Positions 1 through 11,700 of a stretch of DNA of 64,000 bases are shown here, one piece after another. How positions within the stretch are numbered: the first letter of the stretch is position 1; each line of letters begins with the position of its first letter. Origin of the DNA: Rhodopseudomonas boonkerdii. Lineage in GTDB: Bacteria > Pseudomonadota > Alphaproteobacteria > Rhizobiales > Xanthobacteraceae. The translations under genes were made by a program, and so were the position numbers. The stretch covers positions 2,914,001 to 2,978,000 of the forward strand of contig NZ_CP036537.1 of assembly GCF_021184025.1 (NCBI RefSeq), in the 5' to 3' direction. The notes beneath the pieces were generated by a model. That model was given only the letters and a program-made list of their open reading frames with translations, searched no databases and was not told the origin of the DNA.

Positions 1-343
1 TCGGCGCGTGCACCGGAGCCGCGGGGGGGGGCAGGGTGCCGTTAGGCCGGCCAGCGCGGGCACCGGCGCCTGCTGCGAGCAGAGCCGACCGCCGCCACCG
101 CCCGTTTCGGGGATTGGGTGCTGCGCTGTCAGAGCCTCGGCGAAGGCGAGGCGGGGGCGCACCCTTGCGAGGTGGTGCAGGTGCAAGGTTAAAAGACGCA
201 GATCGCCATCGGCCGCGCCGCAGCGGGCGAACCGCTGCGCGTCACCCTGGCGCTGCTGCCGTATCTGTCGTTCCCGCAGGTGGTCGGTGACTGCAACGGC
301 TCGGTGCTCGATCTGCCGTGGCGGCGTTGCCTGCCTGGAACCA
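1..343 (+). pseudogene. Decayed IalB-family protein remnant
   Basis: Reading frame 1 gives RFGDWVLRCQ at about 103-132, then a cysteine motif PCEVVQ, then QIAIGRAAAGEPLRVTLAL, and ends with DLPWRRCLPG. This is the order of conserved blocks in invasion-associated locus B (IalB) proteins: FGDW..C, CE..Q, a GR..GEPLR stretch and a DLPW..C block. Two in-frame stops (43-45 and 190-192) interrupt it, and the usual C-terminal third is absent because the frame runs out right after the C-terminal Cys block. The left end lies outside the window, so a signal peptide cannot be judged. An intact family member lies at 1751-2425. Homology is read from motifs only; I am fairly sure of the family and sure that the frame is broken. 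Confidence 0.72.
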
Positions 344-1495
344 TCACCTATTCACGAAACCGGCCAAAAGCGCGACAAGTTCTGTTTGTCGGTTAACTCC
401 AGTTTTCTGAAAGATCTTTTGCAGATGAGTTTTCACTGTAGCTTGGGACAGGCCCAGAACATCAGCCATATCCTTTATGCTACCGCCCTTTAGTAGAGCA
501 TCGACGACTTTCGTTTCGCTTGAAGTCAACTGATAAAGCCTGGAGAGCGTCTCGATGGGGGCGGGTGCTTCTCGCACTCTCTTCCTGACGAACACTGCTG
601 CGGTCGCGGATTGCAGGCCACTGGCTGATTGCCGGCTTCCGGAAGTCAGCGGCAGCACATGAGCATACCAACGCTCCAGGGCTGGCGCGGACAGCGGAAC
701 AGCAACGCCGCGGACGCCGACGGACGAGTAGTCGAGTTCCGGCACAGCAAGCAACTCGTGGAGCATTCGGTTCGCGTCCGGCAGCACCGCCACAAGCGAT
801 TGATTGTCTTTCCGCAAGAGTGTCGCGTCCTGCAACAGCAGTTCGGCCGGTGCATTCTGAAACAGGATCTGACCATTTCGATCGACTAGAAATACGCTGG
901 CTTCGATATGGTCGAGTGTCTGAGTCAGGACACTGCGAACCGCATCCTGTTGATCGAACAGTCGTCCGATGGCAACGGCGCGCTGCAGATGGGGAACGAG
1001 TAGCTGAAGTCGCCGCCGGCACTGGTCGTCCACAAGGCCGTCGGTCACATTCATGCGGATGCTGATCATCGAGGAGCGCATAATGCCCTTCTCGAGATTG
1101 ACCGAGACGGCGTCGATGATGCCCTGCGGCTGAATCCACTCCTTGTAAAAGCGGGTTTCTTCGAGCTCTTGCTGCGGGAGAATGTCGCGACTGGTGTGAA
1201 CTAGCCCTTCTTCAACAAAAGTGGCCGCCGGAAACATCGGATTCATCGAAACATACTTGTCGAAATACAAGTGTGTGAAGTACGGGTCTTCGTTGAAGAC
1301 GTGCAGCGCTTGAGAACTGACGCTGGCCGAGTCATGCCAAAAGATAGCGGCCGATGATCCGCCGACAAAGGCGCAAATACTCGCAAGCGCCTTTTGCCAG
1401 ACGCCAGGGGCGATTGCGGCATCATAGATATCGGCGATCGCATTAGAGAGTTCGATCGCCTCCGATACTTCCGTTGCATGGTTGCGAACGGTCAT
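344..1495 (-). CDS. LuxR-family transcriptional regulator
   Basis: Encodes a cytoplasmic DNA-binding regulator of about 383 residues. The last 65 residues form a LuxR/NarL-type helix-turn-helix: LTSSETKVVDALLKGGSIKDMADVLGLS, then ATVKTHLQKIFQKTGVNRQTEL. The long N-terminal part has no recognisable autoinducer-binding or receiver domain. A stretch near residue 210 (ASVFLVDRNGQILFQNAPAE) resembles the start of a PAS fold, so it may sense a ligand or redox signal. I place the start at the ATG at 1495; an upstream TTG at 1531 would add 12 residues but has no clear ribosome site. It is transcribed away from the intact ialB gene, with a shared 255-bp intergenic region. Control of ialB or the autotransporter is a guess from position only. 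Confidence 0.85.
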   Translation of the reverse strand: MTVRNHATEVSEAIELSNAIADIYDAAIAPGVWQKALASICAFVGGSSAAIFWHDSASVSSQALHVFNEDPYFTHLYFDKYVSMNPMFPAATFVEEGLVHTSRDILPQQELEETRFYKEWIQPQGIIDAVSVNLEKGIMRSSMISIRMNVTDGLVDDQCRRRLQLLVPHLQRAVAIGRLFDQQDAVRSVLTQTLDHIEASVFLVDRNGQILFQNAPAELLLQDATLLRKDNQSLVAVLPDANRMLHELLAVPELDYSSVGVRGVAVPLSAPALERWYAHVLPLTSGSRQSASGLQSATAAVFVRKRVREAPAPIETLSRLYQLTSSETKVVDALLKGGSIKDMADVLGLSQATVKTHLQKIFQKTGVNRQTELVALLAGFVNR

Positions 1496-1750
1496 GCTGG
1501 AAAGGCTTTTCCGCAGGAGAAAATCTGACAACCGAAAAGTGACGAGAGACTAGAAAAGCCTATCATCGACACGCGAATTGACCAAACTCGGTTAGTGCAT
1601 CACTACGATGTATCGAACGAGGAGGCCCAAGCGACATTCTGCATAGCGCTTCGGTCAAGCCGTGTGCGCGTTTGTGTACTATGATGAGGCGAACGAACTT
1701 CGATAGGTTACTGCATCCGCGTTCATTTCAAACAACGGTGATGTTTCTCC

Positions 1751-2425
1751 ATGATGAAATTGACAAGCAAGCTCGCGATTGTTTGTGTTCATTCGATCGT
1801 CACTGTTGCTCTCGCGGCCCAGGCGATTGCGCAGCAACCGGCAGCCAAACCGACGCCTCAGCGGCCAGCGCAATCCGCACAGACGGCTACACCCGCACCA
1901 GCCGGAAATCCGCCGCCTGCGGCTCAGCTACCAGCGGCGCAAAGCGCATCGCCTCAAGCCGTTATCGGAAATGGACCTCAGCGTACGACTGCGACTTATG
2001 AGGACTGGATTGTGCAATGCGAAACGCAAGCGGGGCCGCCGCCGCGAAAGGTTTGCGAGATGGCACAGCTCACGCAATTGCAGGTCCAGGGCAAAACGCA
2101 GCCGTTTTCGCGCATGATCGTGCCGCAGCCGGCCAAGAATGCGCCAAGCATCTTGTTCGTGCAGGTGCCGGTGAATGTGACTTTTGCGACCAAAGTCAAA
2201 ATTCTTGCGAGTGAGTCCGACCAGGGCCTCGAAGCTCCGTTTGCCCGGTGCGTGCCCGACGGCTGCTTTGCGGAATTTCAGTTAGCAGCTGATAGTCTTC
2301 TCAAATTACGAACTGCGAGTTCGGGAGGGAAACTCTCATTCGCTGATTCTACGGGGCGGATCGTCACCATTCCGCTGTCGTTCAACGGCTTTGCGAAGGG
2401 TTATGATGCGCTGCTGAAGGAATAG
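1751..2425 (+). CDS. IalB-family secreted protein
   Basis: A 224-residue exported protein of the invasion-associated locus B family (first known from Bartonella). It has an N-terminal hydrophobic signal peptide ending near AIAQQ (about residue 28), then a Pro/Ala/Gln-rich linker to about residue 75, then the IalB domain. Conserved features are YEDWIVQCE, a second Cys in RKVCEMAQLTQLQVQGK, VPVNV in the middle, and paired cysteines in ARCVPDGCFAEF; these cysteines probably form disulfides in the periplasm. The biochemical role of IalB proteins is not established; they are associated with envelope or host interaction. No strong ribosome site precedes the ATG. The gene stands alone, 278 bp upstream of the giant autotransporter and divergent from a LuxR regulator. 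Confidence 0.88.
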   Translation: MMKLTSKLAIVCVHSIVTVALAAQAIAQQPAAKPTPQRPAQSAQTATPAPAGNPPPAAQLPAAQSASPQAVIGNGPQRTTATYEDWIVQCETQAGPPPRKVCEMAQLTQLQVQGKTQPFSRMIVPQPAKNAPSILFVQVPVNVTFATKVKILASESDQGLEAPFARCVPDGCFAEFQLAADSLLKLRTASSGGKLSFADSTGRIVTIPLSFNGFAKGYDALLKE

Positions 2426-2444
2426 TGGATCAGCTCTTCGAGAG

Positions 2445-2458
2445 TTATCACGTGATAA
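2445..2458. promoter_or_regulatory. 14-bp perfect palindrome, possible operator
   Basis: TTATCACGTGATAA is a perfect inverted repeat with a CACGTG core, 20 bp after the ialB stop codon and about 245 bp before the autotransporter start. It has no T-run and is too short and AT-rich at its ends for a terminator, so a protein-binding site is the likelier reading. Which protein binds is unknown; the adjacent LuxR regulator is one candidate. Confidence 0.35.
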
Positions 2459-2702
2459 GCGCCGTTGCTGTGAATGTGTCTAGGTTGCAACATTGAGCTA
2501 ATATCTGCGGTAGCTGTAAGCGGCTCAACCGAAAGGTTGATTTCTGAACGGTTTAAATCTGCAATTTCTAGTGCTTAGGCAGAAGAATCGTTTGTCGTTT
2601 TCGATTGGTGCATTTTTCCGCAATCACGTTTCAGCATCGCTGCGGTAATCGGCACGACACGCGAAACAAACTGCCAGGAGCCGCGAAGATCCGACACATC
2701 TG

Positions 2703-5700
2703 ATGCCGGGTTCGCGCAAGGGGCAGGTGGACATCGTGCGCGAAAATACCTTTCATAAGCGCTTGGCCCGTTGGGCCTGGAATGGCACCGCTAGCCTGCG
2801 ATATTCCTCCATGGGTGGGGATTTTGCGGCGACGACCGCCTCCGCGGCTTTTGCACTTGCCTTGGTTGCGCTTTTCACAACGTCGCAGACCGTGCATGCC
2901 CAAGCGATTGATCAGCAGAATACGGGCGGCACCAATAGTGATGCCACGACGATCAATGTGCCGGTTGGCAATCTGGCGGTCGTTCCAGCTCCTCCCGGCG
3001 TCTCTGGCGTCTTTCTGAAGGCTACCGGAGGTGGCGGAGACGGTGGCACGGACGGCGCATTGGGGATCGGTAGCACCAGCGGAGACGGGGGCGGCGGCGG
3101 CGGCAATCCCGGCGGCGGTGTTTTCTTTAGTTCGACAGGTACTGTCACGATCCAGACGAGCGGCGCTTCTGCCTACGGCATTAGCGCGATCAGCCAGGGT
3201 GGCGGTGGTGGCGGCGGTGGGGATGCCTATCTGGCTGGTAGTGCGGGCGATGGTGGCAATGGTGGCGTCGGACGTACGGCCAGCGTGACGAATAGCGGTT
3301 CCGGCTCGATTTCGACGAACGGAAACACTGCGCACGGCATCTATGTGCTGAGCGTCGGCGGACACGGCGGAACGGGCGGCGATGTCGATGTCAGTCTGGG
3401 TGGCGGCGGCGGCACCGGCGGCAATGGTGGCAGTCCGGGAAATGTCCTGGTCGACAATCGCCTCGATATTACCACGAATGGCGCCGGATCGGCCGGCATC
3501 TGGGCGCAGACGATCGGCGGTCGAGGTGGTGACGGTGGTGCTGCCCAAGCCTGTATTTTCTGCTCCGGCGGACGCGGCGCATCGGCGGGTGTCGGCGGCT
3601 CGGTCAATGTCGTCAACAACAGTGCCATTCGCACGATGTTGGACAACTCTTTCGGCATTTTCGCGCAATCGATCGGCGGTTATTCGGGCAACGGTGGCGG
3701 GTCTTATGGCCTCTTGTCCTTTGCTGGCGACGCATCGAGCGGCGGTAATGGCGGAACCGTCGATGTGCGGACTGATGGTGGCTCCATCCATACGTCGGGT
3801 GTCGGCTCGACGGCTATCTTCGCACAGAGTGGCGGTGGCGGCGGCGGCGCTGGTGGAACGGGGGCCGGTTTGATCGGTTTCGGCGGCGGCGGAGGAACGG
3901 CTGGGACCGGCGAGGCGGTAACAGTCGTCAATCGCGCAACGTTGACCGTGGACGGCAATCTCTCCAGCGGCATCTTTGCGCAGTCATATGGCGGCGGCGG
4001 CGGCACGGCTGGTGTCGGTGCGGGATTGGTCGGCATCGGCGGCAGCGGCGGCGGCGGCGGTGCTGGCGGCGATGTGCGCGTGGAGAATTATGCGCAGATC
4101 AATGTGGGTGGTTCTGGCGCGTTAGGCTCCGGAAGCGCTGCAGGTATCTATGCGCAATCGGTCGGTGGTGGCGGTGGCAGCGGCGGTCTCGGTGCCGGGC
4201 TTGTCGGCGTGGGCGGCAGCGGTGGCGGGGCCGGCAATGGCGGCGCTGTCACCGTGATCAATGGTGGCGATATCCTCCACGCGGTTTGCGCCAACTGCGT
4301 GCAGGCTCCGACCATCTTCGCGCAGTCGGTGGGCGGTGGCGGCGGCGACGGCGGATCGTCGGGGGGGCTGATTGCCGTCGGTGGTCGCGGTGGTGCAGGT
4401 GGCGACGGCGGCAAGGTTGCGGTCACTAACAATGGCAATCTGACTGCTTATGGCGATTACTCCTCCGGCCTTTTCGCCCAGTCGGTTGGCGGCGGCGGCG
4501 GCAATGGCGGCTCCTCTTACGGCATCGGCGTCTTCGCCAGTGTCGCGGTCGGTGGTACGGGTGGCGCGGGCGGTAACGGTGGTCAAGTCTGCGTCAATGC
4601 GAATGCGGGCTGCGACGGGATCGATCCGGCCCTTGCAGCTAAGACGATTATGACGCAGGGCTTCAAGTCCGCTGGCATCTTCGCGCAATCGGTTGGTGGA
4701 GGCGGTGGCAATGGCGGCGCCGCGATCTCTGTCTCGGCGGCCATCTTCGGCGGCGCCTCGGTCGGTGTCGGCGGCGACGGTTCGAATGGCGGCATCGCAA
4801 AAGATGTCTTCGTGGGCTCGGCCGGCTCCATCAGCACCGCGGGCGCCTATTCAGCCGGTATTCTGGCTGAATCGGTCGGTGGCGGCGGTGGCAGTGGCGG
4901 TTATGCCATTTCAGTATCTGCAGGACCGGCCTATGGCGCGCTCGCTTTCTCGCTGGGGGGCTCCGGCGGCGCCGGCAACATTGCCGGCAATGTGACCGTC
5001 GATAGCAGGAGCAACATCACGACCAATGGCGTGTTCTCGGCCGGCATCCAGGCGAGCGCGATCGGCGGCGGTGGCGGCGACGGCGGTTTCAGTATTTCGA
5101 CGGCGGCTGCTTTAGCTGGCCTGTCGCTCGGAATCGGTGGCGGCTCGGGCGGCGGTGCCGATGGCGGCGTGGTCAATGTCACGAGCATCGGCAATATCAC
5201 GACTGGTACGCAGGCTGGCGGCGGACTCGCCAGCGCGAATTCGGCCGGTATTTTCGCTCAGTCGATCGGTGGCTCCGGCGGTACTGGCGGCTTTGCCATC
5301 GCGGCCAGCGGCGGCGTCTATGGCAATGTCAGTGTTGGCGTTGGTGGCGATGGTGGCAAAGGCGGCAACGGTCTGGCAGTCACGGTCCACAACAACGACA
5401 ATGCGAGCACCAACAACAAAGTCACGACCTGGGGTGATTTGTCCGACGGCATCTTCGCGCAGTCGATCGGTGGATCGGGCGGCAATGGCGGATTTTCCGT
5501 CGCCGCCGGCGGCGCTCTCTATGGCTCGGTCAATCTGAGCTTCGGTGGCGCGGGCAATGGCGGCGGCAATGGCGGCGTTGTCGATGTGACCAGCTATGGT
5601 GCGATCGAAACGCACGGTGCGAAAGCGAACGGCATTTTCGCGCAGTCGGTGGGCGGCGGCGGCGGCAATGGCGGTTTCTCGGCCGCGGCGGGTGGTGCGC

Positions 5701-8700
5701 AATATGGCGCTGTCTCGCTATCCCTAGGCGGTGCGGGCGCGCAAGGCGGAGACGGCAACAATGTCACCGTGCGGAACAATGGCGCCATTCAGACCGGCGG
5801 CCTGCAATCGAACGGCATATTGGCGCAATCGGTGGGCGGCGGCGGCGGCAATGGCGGCCTCGCATTGGGGCTGGGTGGTTCCGAATACGCATCGCTGGCG
5901 CTGGCATTCGGAGGCACGGGCGCCAATGGTGGTATCGGTCAGGCCGTGCGCGTGGATTCCGCGGGAGCCATCGCCACAGGCTCCGATCAGTCGAATGGCA
6001 TTCTTGCGCAGTCGATCGGCGGCGCCGGCGGCAATGGGGGCGCTGCGGTCGCCGGCACGCTGACCATCGACAGTGGTATCGGCGTGTCGATGGCTGTTGG
6101 CGGCAAGGCCGGCGACGGCGCCAAAGGTGGCGATGTCCATGTCGGTACCACAGCCGATGTGACCACGGCCGGCCTGGGCTCTAATGGCATTCTTGCGCAG
6201 TCGATCGGCGGCTCGGGTGGCAATGGCGGTTTGTCCGGTGCAATCAGCGTCTCCGCAGCGGGCGGCGCGGCGTTCACCGGCTCGACCGGAGGCAATGCAG
6301 GCATCGGCAACACGGCCGGCAAAGTCGAGGTCATCACCAACAACAATATCACCACTACCGGCGGATCGAATGCGAACGGCATCTACGCACAATCGGTTGG
6401 CGGCGGCGGCGGCAATGGCGGCTTCTCGCTGCTGCTTGCAGCAAGCTATGATGGAACATCCGGCCCAACACCGAAGACTGTTGGCGGCGCTGGCGGCGTC
6501 GGTGGCACCGGCAATGTCGTCAATGTGCAATCGACCGGCACGGTCGAGACACGCGGATCGGTCTCTAACGGCATTTTTGCGCAATCCGTCGGCGGTGGCG
6601 GTGGTCGCGGCGGCTTCTCGATCGGAGCTAGCCTTTCCTATGGCGGTGCGACCGAGGTGAACAGCGTGGGAGGCGCTGGTGGCACGGGCAATACGGCAGC
6701 GCAGGTGAGCGTCGTTGCTGCAGCTTCTGCCTCGTCGTCGATCGCCAATACGTCGGTCAAGACACAAGGCGATGGCTCGGTCGGCATTCTCGCTCAATCG
6801 ATCGGTGGCGGTGGCGGCCAGGGCGGCTTCTCCATCGCAGGAAGTTTCAATGCCGGTGGCAATGCCAACGCCAATTCGGTTGGTGGTTCGGGCGGGACCG
6901 GTGGCGATTCACTGAACGGCTGTACCGCCGGCGGCCTCAACTGCCAGCTTGGCGATGCCGGCTATGTCGCGGCCGTGCAGGTCACCAACACCGGCAATAT
7001 ACGGACAGCCGGCCGCAATGCGTCGGGCATCCAGGCGCAGTCTATCGGCGGCGGTGGCGGCGACGGAGGTTTCTCGATCGGTGTGTCGGGCACCGTTTCG
7101 GACAGCACGGCAAAACTGCAGACGGTGGGCGGCTCAGGCGGCGCAGCCGGTAAGGGCTCTGACGTCATCGTGCTCAACAACGCGTTCGCAAATGCGACGA
7201 ATGCCATCACGACGGCGCAAGATCTATCTTATGGCATCCTGGCGCAATCTGTCGGCGGCGGCGGCGGCAATGGCGGCTTTGCGATTTCCGGCTCTCTCTC
7301 GACCGGTGGTGGCGCGGAAGCCAATGCGACCGGCGGCCAGGGATCGGGCGGTGGCAATGCGGGGCGCGTGACTGTCACGAGCGGAGGCGGCATCTTCACC
7401 GGCACGCCGATTCTCGCCGGTAGCGTGGTCGTCGGTGCGACCGGTGGTCAGGGCTCTATCGGCATTCTTGCACAGTCCATCGGCGGCGGCGGCGGCAGCG
7501 GTGGCTTCGCGGGTGGTCTTTCGCTCGGCATAGGCGGAGATGCCGCGACCAACACCACGGGCGGCAATGGATCGGTTGGTGGGGATGGCGGCATCGTCAC
7601 GGTCAATACGCTGGCGGGCGCCGTGATCCAGACTTTCGGTGACAATGCTACGGGCATCCTGGCGCAGTCGGTCGGCGGCGGTGGCGGCAATGGTGGTTTC
7701 TCCATCGGTGCCAGCTTCAACAATTCCGACGGCAAGAGTGCGGCCAATACTATTGGTGGTCGGGGCGGCGCCGGAGGTGCCGGTCTGGCGGTCACCGTCA
7801 ATAACCAGGCTTCGATCCAGACCTTCGGTCTGGCGTCGGACGGCATCATTGCGCAATCCATCGGCGGCGGCGGCGGCAATGGCGGTTTTGCCATCAGTGG
7901 ATCGGTGTCGCTCGGCGGTGATGCGACCAATAATACGATTGGTGGCTCCGGCGGCGGCGGCGGCAATGCCGGCACCGTGGATGTCGTCAATAGCGGTGCC
8001 ATTCAGGTCGCACGTGCCGGTACGATCGGCATTCTCGCCCAGTCGGTGGGTGGTGGCGGCGGCAATGGCGGCTTCTCGGGCGGCGTCGCCTTCACGAATA
8101 GCGGCGACGCAAAGAACACGGTCGGTGGTACTGGCACTGGCGTCGGTGGTCTCGCTGGGAATGCCGACAAGGTGACCGTGACCAATAGCGGTGCCATTAC
8201 GGCTGGCGGCGATAAGGGCATCGGCATCATGGCGCAGTCGGTGGGGGGCGGCGGCGGCAATGGCGGCTTCGCGATCACCGCCGGTGGCTCGACATCTGCC
8301 GCATCTGTCTCGGATTCGGTCGGCGGCTCCGGCGGTGCCGGTGGCACCGGCGGGCAAGTCGTGGTGGTCAACAACACTGGCGGTACGCTCACGACCAACG
8401 GCGCCATGGCCTATGGCATTGTCGCGCAATCGGTGGGCGGCGGCGGCGGCAATGGCGGTTTCTCGACCAATGCCAACTTCTCGCTCGGCGGCGATGCCAC
8501 ATCGAAGGTCGGCGGCGGTGCGGGCGGCGGAGGCGGATCGTCGAGCACGGTCAATGTCGACAACTATGATGTCGTCCACACCAAGGGTGTGCAGAGCACG
8601 GGCATCCTGGCGCAATCCATCGGCGGTGGCGGAGGCTCCGGCGGCTTTGCAGGTGCATTGACCTTCTCAAGCGGCGGTTCGGTCAATAATCAGGTCGGCG

Positions 8701-11700
8701 GTGGCAGCGGTGGCACCGGCAGCTCGGCCGACAGCGTGACGGTGTTCAACCACGCGGGCGCGGCGATCGTGACCGATTTGAACAACTCTGTCGGCATCCT
8801 TGCCCAGGCGATCGGCGGCGGTGGCGGATCGGGTGCCTTCACATTGTCGGGTGCGGTGACGACCAATGGCGATGGCTATTCACAGTCGGTTGGTGGCAAT
8901 GGCGGTGCGGGTGGCTCGGCGGCGTTCAACGCCGCGAATGTCGCGATCCTCGTCAGTGTTCAGAACGACGGCATCGTCACCACCAAGGGCAGGAATAGCA
9001 TCGGTATCCTGGCGCAATCGATCGGCGGCGGTGGCGGCAATGCGGGTGTAACGGTCTCCGGTGCCTATTCGAGCTCGGGTGGCGCATCGACCACGGTCGG
9101 TGCCACCGGTGGCGGCGGCGGCGATGCCGGCGCGGTCAAGGTCATCAATAACGGCACCATCAATGTCCAGGGTGCGAACTCCATCGGCATCTATGCGCAA
9201 TCGGTGGGTGGTGGCGGCGGCAACGCCGGCTTCACCGGCAACCTGAACTTCACCGACAGCACCAAGAAACAGGAGACCAAGGTCGGTTCGCAGCTCGGCG
9301 CTGCGGGCGGCAATGGTGGCGACGTCACGGTTATCTCGACCGGTTCGATCAATACCACCGGCACGAATTCGATTGCTGTCTTTGCGCAATCGATCGGCGG
9401 CGGCGGCGGCAACAATGCGCTCGCCATCGACGCGCAGACCGGTTCTGTCAGCACATCTTCGATCGATATCGGCAGTTTCTTCACATCGGCGCCGTCGGGT
9501 TCGAAGGGGAACGTCATCGTCGATCTCAGCGGCGGCACGGTGTCATCCTCGGGCGATCTCGCTTACGGTATTCTTGCGCAGGCAATCGGCGCCGGCGGTG
9601 GCAATGGCGCGGTGGTGGTGCCGGATCCACTCACCGTCGGTGCCGGCGGTTTGACCATCGGCCTGGGTTCGCTGGGCGCGATCGGCGACGGCAGCCCGTT
9701 GACGGCGACCAATGCCAACGCCATCACAACGACCGGTGTCGGCGCGGCCGGCTATATCGGCCAATCGATCGGTGGCGGCGGCGGCATGGGCTCCGCCACA
9801 GGTGATCTGACCTTCACCGCGACAGGCCCGTTGACGCTCACGTTGGGCGGCTCGGCCGGCAGCGGTTCGGGTGGAACGACGCGAGTCACCAATACGGCGG
9901 CATCGATTACGACGGGCAATGGACCTGCTATTGCCAGCGGCGACGGCGCGGTCGCGTTGATCGCTCAATCGATCGGTGGCGGCGGCGGCGGTTCGATCGG
10001 CGCCTTCGGCGTCGTCACCGGCACAGCCGGGCCCGTTCAAATCACGCTCGGCGGCGCGGAAACCGGAACCAATAATGGCGGTGAACTCGCGCTCAAGAGC
10101 GGCAATCTGATTACGACCTATGGCCGCTTTGCTGCCGGTCTCGTCGGTCAGACGATTGGCGGCGGCGGCGGCTATGGATCGGTCACTGCTGCAGAAGGTA
10201 TCTCGGCTGCAGGCGTTCAATTCCAACTCGGCTCCACAGGCGGGACCGGCGGTGCGGCCGATCCGTCTCAACTATCGAACGTCGTGATCGGTGCTGGAAC
10301 AATCACCACCAATGGCAAGATTTCGGACGGTGTCGTCGCGCAGGCCATCGGCGGCGGCGGCGGTCTTGCCGGCTTTGTCAGCGACGGTGGCCAATTGCCG
10401 CCGCTCGCATCCAGTACGCTCGGTGCATTGGCCGGTGGCGGCGACGGCGCGACGATCAATGTGAGCAATGCCAGTGCGATTGTCACAAAAGCGTCCGGCT
10501 CGATCGGCGCCATCGTGCAGTCGATCGGCGGCGGTGGCGGCACGGCGCAGGCTTATGGCGTATCCAACAGTGCCGCGGCAGTGACGCTTGGCGCTGCGGC
10601 CGGAGCTGGCGGGGCAGCCGGCAGCGTCAATTTCCAGACCTCCGGAGGCGTCACGACGAACGGCGTCAATGCGCATGGCATCGTCGCGCAATCGATCGGC
10701 GGCGGCGGCGGCCTGTTCCAGGCCTTCGACAACGCAGGAAACGCAGTGGTACCGACGGTTGTCGGATCGCCAGCCTCGAGCGGCAATGGCGGCGCGGTCA
10801 ATGTGAAGGTCGATGCTGGCGCCGATATCCGAACCACCGGAGACGGCGCCTACGGCATCATCGCACAATCGATCGGCGGTGGGGGTGGTCTCGTTGGTGG
10901 CGGCGCCTTCGTCAACACATTGGGGCAGGCAGGACCTTTCGCCGGCAGTGCAGGCGGCGCCGGCGTCGCCGGCACTGTCGCTGTCAATGTTCAATCGAAT
11001 GTCGTGGTGACCGGCACGGGCTCGACAGCGATCTACGGACAATCCACCGGTGCAGCAGGGGGCGGCGCCAATATCGACGTCACCCTCGGCAATGCCACGC
11101 TCGGCACCAACCAGCTGGTGATCGGCGGCGCCAACGGTGCGACCACGACCAATGCGGTGCGATTTGCCGGCGGTGCTGCCAACACGCTGACCACTTACGC
11201 TTCGCTGGCGACCATGGCTGGCATCAACGGCACAGCTGTCACGGGCGGCATCGGCAATGAAGCCATCACCAGTTACGGACATATCGTCGGGTCGATTGAT
11301 CTCGGCAGTGGAACCAACACGCTCAACAACAAGGCCTACAACAACAATCCCTCATTGTTTGCCGGTGTGTTCGACGCCGGCCCGACCATCAACCTCAATG
11401 GCCCCGCAGCCGGCAATGTCATGACCAATGACGGACTGTTCTCACCCGGCGCGTTGTCGCGGGTCATGACCACCAATCTGAATGGCAATTTCGTGCAAAG
11501 CGCATCCGGTTCTTGCGGCACGTTCGGCCAAGCCACCAGTACTTGCGGTTACTATGCGGTGGATCTGGATTTGAAGAGCCTAACGGCCGATCGGCTGAAT
11601 GTGACGGGAACTGCCAATGTCTCTGGCGCGGTGGTCGTCAATATCGGCAATCCCGCCGATGCCACCCCTGGCACAGCCACGGCGACGATCATCTCGGCGA

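Noticed and set aside
2631-3791. 386-codon minus-strand frame over the autotransporter start
   Set aside because: Composition is the complement of the Gly-rich coding strand, and the plus-strand frame has a signal peptide, repeats and a barrel.
7224-8615. 463-codon minus-strand frame inside the autotransporter gene
   Set aside because: It is antisense to the Gly-rich repeats; its composition (Ala, Arg, Asp, Thr repeats) mirrors the complement of GGC/GGT-rich codons. Many similar antisense frames recur at the repeat period, as expected for a shadow.
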